Positions 31,139 to 33,004 of a stretch of DNA of 33,004 nt are shown here, piece after piece. Within the stretch, counting starts at the first letter, position 1. Every line of letters begins with the position of its first letter. The stretch covers positions 1 to 33,004 of the forward strand of contig NZ_JAQPOK010000153.1 of assembly GCF_030068445.1 (NCBI RefSeq), given 5' to 3'. Below the pieces are notes generated by a model. It was not told where the DNA came from. It did not search any database and saw nothing but the letters and a program-made list of their open reading frames with translations. Position numbers and translations under genes: made by a program. The stretch is from Roseofilum halophilum BLCC-M91 (GTDB taxonomy: Bacteria > Cyanobacteriota > Cyanobacteriia > Cyanobacteriales > Desertifilaceae).

Positions 31139-31723
31139 CTACTCTTGATTAGGATAATCTTCATCTTCCTCAAACACTGGCGGCCACAATTCAGAAATTT
31201 GTAATTCCCAGCCCGGAAGCAATTCAGGAATGGTAAGAGTTTCTCCGTTTGTCAACAAAATGGGTTTTTGATTGGGGCGATACAGAGTCACAGTTAATTC
31301 GTCTGGGTCAATTAAAATGCCAATTTTCACTCCTTGGTCGAGAAACATTTTAATTTTTTGGCGCAATTTGGCAAGGCGATCGCTTTGTGATTTAACTTCT
31401 ACTACTAAGTCCGGGACAAGAGTCCCAAAATATCGAACGCTGCGAGGGAGGCGATCTCGCAAAACAAAAGAAACATCTGGTGCTTTCAGGTCGCCCCCAG
31501 GCAAAATAAATCCACCTGCGGAGTCAAATACGCGACCGAGACGGCGCGGTTTTACCCAATTACGAAGTTGACTAGCGAATTCGAGGGAGACTTCGCTAGA
31601 GATGATATCTGATGGCCCCATAACAGTAATCTTACCTGCTTCTAGTTCCAGTTGACAGTCAAAGTCAGCTTCGCTGAGAATTGACTCAATTCTTTCCACG
31701 TCTTTTATGGTCATTTCTGGCAT
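31139..31723 (-). CDS. Uma2 family endonuclease (DUF820)
   Basis: The 194-residue protein has the Uma2 core: LEAGKITVMGPSDIISSEVS near 27, LKAPDVSFVLRDRLPR (metal Asp), LVPDLVVEVKSQSD (Glu-x-Lys, full PD-(D/E)XK) and FLDQGVKIGILIDPD. It differs from the other copy at 26644 by keeping the catalytic Lys. Met at 31723 has GGAG about 10 nt upstream; the frame could also begin at 31744. It is a single gene between repeat-rich gaps. Confidence 0.88.
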   Translation of the reverse strand: MPEMTIKDVERIESILSEADFDCQLELEAGKITVMGPSDIISSEVSLEFASQLRNWVKPRRLGRVFDSAGGFILPGGDLKAPDVSFVLRDRLPRSVRYFGTLVPDLVVEVKSQSDRLAKLRQKIKMFLDQGVKIGILIDPDELTVTLYRPNQKPILLTNGETLTIPELLPGWELQISELWPPVFEEDEDYPNQE

Positions 31724-31800
31724 AGTGGACAACTCCAATTGCATTAGCGATGATTTATTGTAACGCTAAAATCGCGATCGCCCCCACAAAAAAGCGATTC

Positions 31801-31957
31801 GGTAGGGTGTGTTAGCGGGGAGTTAACGGTTGCCGAAGTCAAGTAAACTTGATTCCCCGCGTAACGCACCACAATATTGGCGATTTCGGTGCGTTACGTC
31901 GGGCTTTTTAATTGACTGATTAAGTTCAAAATTTATCCCCGACTAACGCACCCTACC
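31801..31957. mobile_element. MITE-like element, 157 bp with about 21-bp terminal inverted repeats
   Basis: The left end GGTAGGGTGTGTTAGCGGGG (31801-31820) is the near-complement of the right end TCCCCGACTAACGCACCCTACC-type sequence at 31936-31957. Inside, GTAACGCACC (31861-31870) pairs with GGTGCGTTAC (31888-31897). It encodes nothing. Its right edge touches the parE stop codon. Another copy of the left end lies at 32733-32757 with one base difference. Confidence 0.75.
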
Positions 31958-32250
31958 TATGCCTGAAAAATATCCGACAAATTTCGATAACCGCTAATCA
32001 CGCGCACAATTTCAATGCCGTCTTCAATTATCTGATAAAAAATAATATAACCCATTAACGGACTCCCACGTAAATTCTGACTAAACTGAGAGTAAGAACG
32101 TCCCAAATAGGGAAACCGGGCTAACTGCTGACATTTTTTATTAAAGCCCTCCACAAAACGCTCTCCAGCTTCGACATTTTTTTCCATAAAGTAAGTAGAA
32201 ATTTCCTCTAAATCCCTACTGGCAGCAACCGTGATTAAAAAACGGTTCAT
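31957..32250 (-). CDS. parE: ParE/RelE-family toxin
   Basis: The 97-residue protein has the RelE/ParE pattern: AASRDLEEISTYFMEKN at the N terminus, LARFPYLGRSYSQF, LRGSPLMGYIIFYQIIEDGIEIVRV-like beta strands, and VISGYRNLSDIF at the end. ParE members block DNA gyrase, RelE members cut mRNA; the paired ParD-like protein favours ParE. It starts 8 bp after the antitoxin stop codon. The stop codon lies at the edge of the MITE-like repeat. Confidence 0.9.
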   Translation of the reverse strand: MNRFLITVAASRDLEEISTYFMEKNVEAGERFVEGFNKKCQQLARFPYLGRSYSQFSQNLRGSPLMGYIIFYQIIEDGIEIVRVISGYRNLSDIFQA

Positions 32251-32258
32251 GCCTGTAC

Positions 32259-32537
32259 CTATGAAGCTAATTTAACTTTTTCTCTCAATCGGGCAATGAC
32301 TGCTTCTCCATCCAAGGACTCTCCGCGTTTTGACTGTTCTAATCCTTCCTCTATTTTCTGGCGCGTTTGTGCCAGCCAAGCTAAGTATTCTGGATTTTCT
32401 GTTGATTCGTTGTATGCAATTTCATCGGTGAGAAGTATTAATGCGGTATTTATAGCAGTTTCTAATGAAGGATACCGACCTTGCTGTACTAATCGTTCCA
32501 GGACTTGCGTTTGTTCTTGACTTAATGTAATTTGCAT
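32259..32537 (-). CDS. parD: ParD-like antitoxin
   Basis: The 92-residue protein begins MQITLSQEQTQVLERLVQQGRYPSLETAINTAL, a ribbon-helix-helix-like antitoxin N terminus of CopG/ParD type. Its charged, flexible C-terminal half (EEGLEQSKRGESLDGEAVIARLREK) would bind the toxin. ATG 32537 is preceded by GGAGA 8 nt upstream; the adjacent GTG (32540) is less likely. It is in an operon with parE and probably represses it. Confidence 0.9.
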   Translation of the reverse strand: MQITLSQEQTQVLERLVQQGRYPSLETAINTALILLTDEIAYNESTENPEYLAWLAQTRQKIEEGLEQSKRGESLDGEAVIARLREKVKLAS

Positions 32538-32732
32538 CACTGTTATCTCCTTTTTTTAAATGCCTATCAATTGTTCAGGCATATCTATATTAGTATTATA
32601 AGGGTTTTGAGGGCGATCGGGCTTTGGGGAGGAGGGTCGATTCTCGCGCCTACCGCCTCCCCAAAAGCGATCGCCCCCCAAAAGCGATCGCCTTCTGGGA
32701 AAATGGGCGATCGCTTACCGGGTAGCTTTCCA

Positions 32733-32757
32733 GGTAGGGTGCGTTAGCGGGGAGTTA
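32733..32757. repeat. Solo copy of the MITE-like terminal repeat
   Basis: GGTAGGGTGCGTTAGCGGGG followed by AGTTA matches 31801-31825 at 24 of 25 bases, in the same orientation. No partner end is seen within the window. The preceding 32615-32720 is dense in HIP1 GCGATCGC sites. Confidence 0.8.
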
Positions 32758-32773
32758 CCCCTCTTTTGTCACT

Positions 32774-33004
32774 CTAGGCAGAGGAAAATAAGAAATCAGG
32801 GTCAAGAGAGAGAGGAAAGAGAGCAAGACAAGCACGATTAATCAAGGAAATTAATCGTGGGAGCCCCAAAGATAAGTGAGGGATAGGAAAGACCTCTAAC
32901 CAATAGAGAATTACGTTAAAGCATATCAAAGGAATAAGAAGTATACGGAGATTATTTAAGCCACTCTTCCAGTTTTTATTTGAGTCCCAATGGGGATGTT
33001 GATG
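32774..33004 (-). CDS. Possible transposase C terminus, cut by the window edge
   Basis: A frame open from the right edge on the minus strand runs 76 codons to TAG at 32774-32776. It reads ...WDSNKNWKSGLNNLRILLIP, ending FPLSLDPDFLFSSA. The aromatic- and leucine-rich composition is reminiscent of C-terminal tails of some cyanobacterial transposases, but I cannot name the family with certainty. A stop-free stretch of this length in one frame is only mildly unlikely by chance. A 10-bp hairpin (CACGATTAAT/ATTAATCGTG, 32833-32859) lies within it. Confidence 0.35.
   Translation of the reverse strand, partial: HQHPHWDSNKNWKSGLNNLRILLIPLICFNVILYWLEVFPIPHLSLGLPRLISLINRACLALFPLSLDPDFLFSSA

Noticed and set aside
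32833-32859. Hairpin CACGATTAAT/ATTAATCGTG as a terminator or guide-RNA scaffold
   Set aside because: No T-run follows and no associated nuclease is present; it lies in a frame that may be a transposase end, so no separate function is claimed.

Overview
The window reads as a cyanobacterial chromosome segment. HIP1 octamers (GCGATCGC) are scattered through it, there is a photosystem II assembly lipoprotein (Psb27), a Tab2/Atab2-type photosynthesis translation factor homologue and a DUF928 protein, and heptanucleotide tandem repeats occur in several intergenic gaps. No rRNA or tRNA gene was recognised.

Layout. 1-140: 3' end of an IS200/IS605-type tnpB with its end hairpin. 199-1245: adenosine deaminase-like amidohydrolase, followed by a repeat-filled gap with a 168-bp tandem duplication. 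1749-6310 (minus): psb27 and a complete high-affinity phosphate operon pstS-pstC-pstA-pstB, with a three-repeat Pho box upstream of pstS. 7065-9734: a PAS-GAF-LOV-GGDEF-EAL cyclic-di-GMP enzyme, converging on a GntR-type regulator. 10875-11550 (minus): a HepT/MntA toxin-antitoxin pair between 47-bp direct repeats. 11748-19656: housekeeping-type genes on the plus strand (dienelactone hydrolase, S1-domain protein, Tab2-like protein, PmbA/TldE-like protein, a ClC-CBS-USP fusion, DUF928).

19756-26426 is the most notable region: a type I-C CRISPR-Cas locus in the order cas3 - CRISPR array - cas5 - cas8c (with an internal cas11c start) - cas7. No cas4, cas1 or cas2 is present. The array contains a 273-nt gap holding a 61-codon gene for a small membrane protein. 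Its last repeat is a 19-nt deleted copy that touches the cas5 start codon, so pre-crRNA transcription should run straight into the effector genes.

26644-33004: Uma2-family nuclease, GPH-type MFS transporter, phosphoribosyltransferase, a phospholipase D-like lipoprotein with EF-hand and helix-hairpin-helix, a second Uma2 gene, a MITE-like element, a ParD/ParE pair, and an open frame cut by the right edge that may be a transposase C terminus.

The accessory parts (tnpB remnant, toxin-antitoxin pairs, Uma2 genes, CRISPR locus, palindromic repeats) alternate with conserved core genes, as expected for a filamentous, repeat-rich cyanobacterium. All function calls come from reading motifs; no database search was run.
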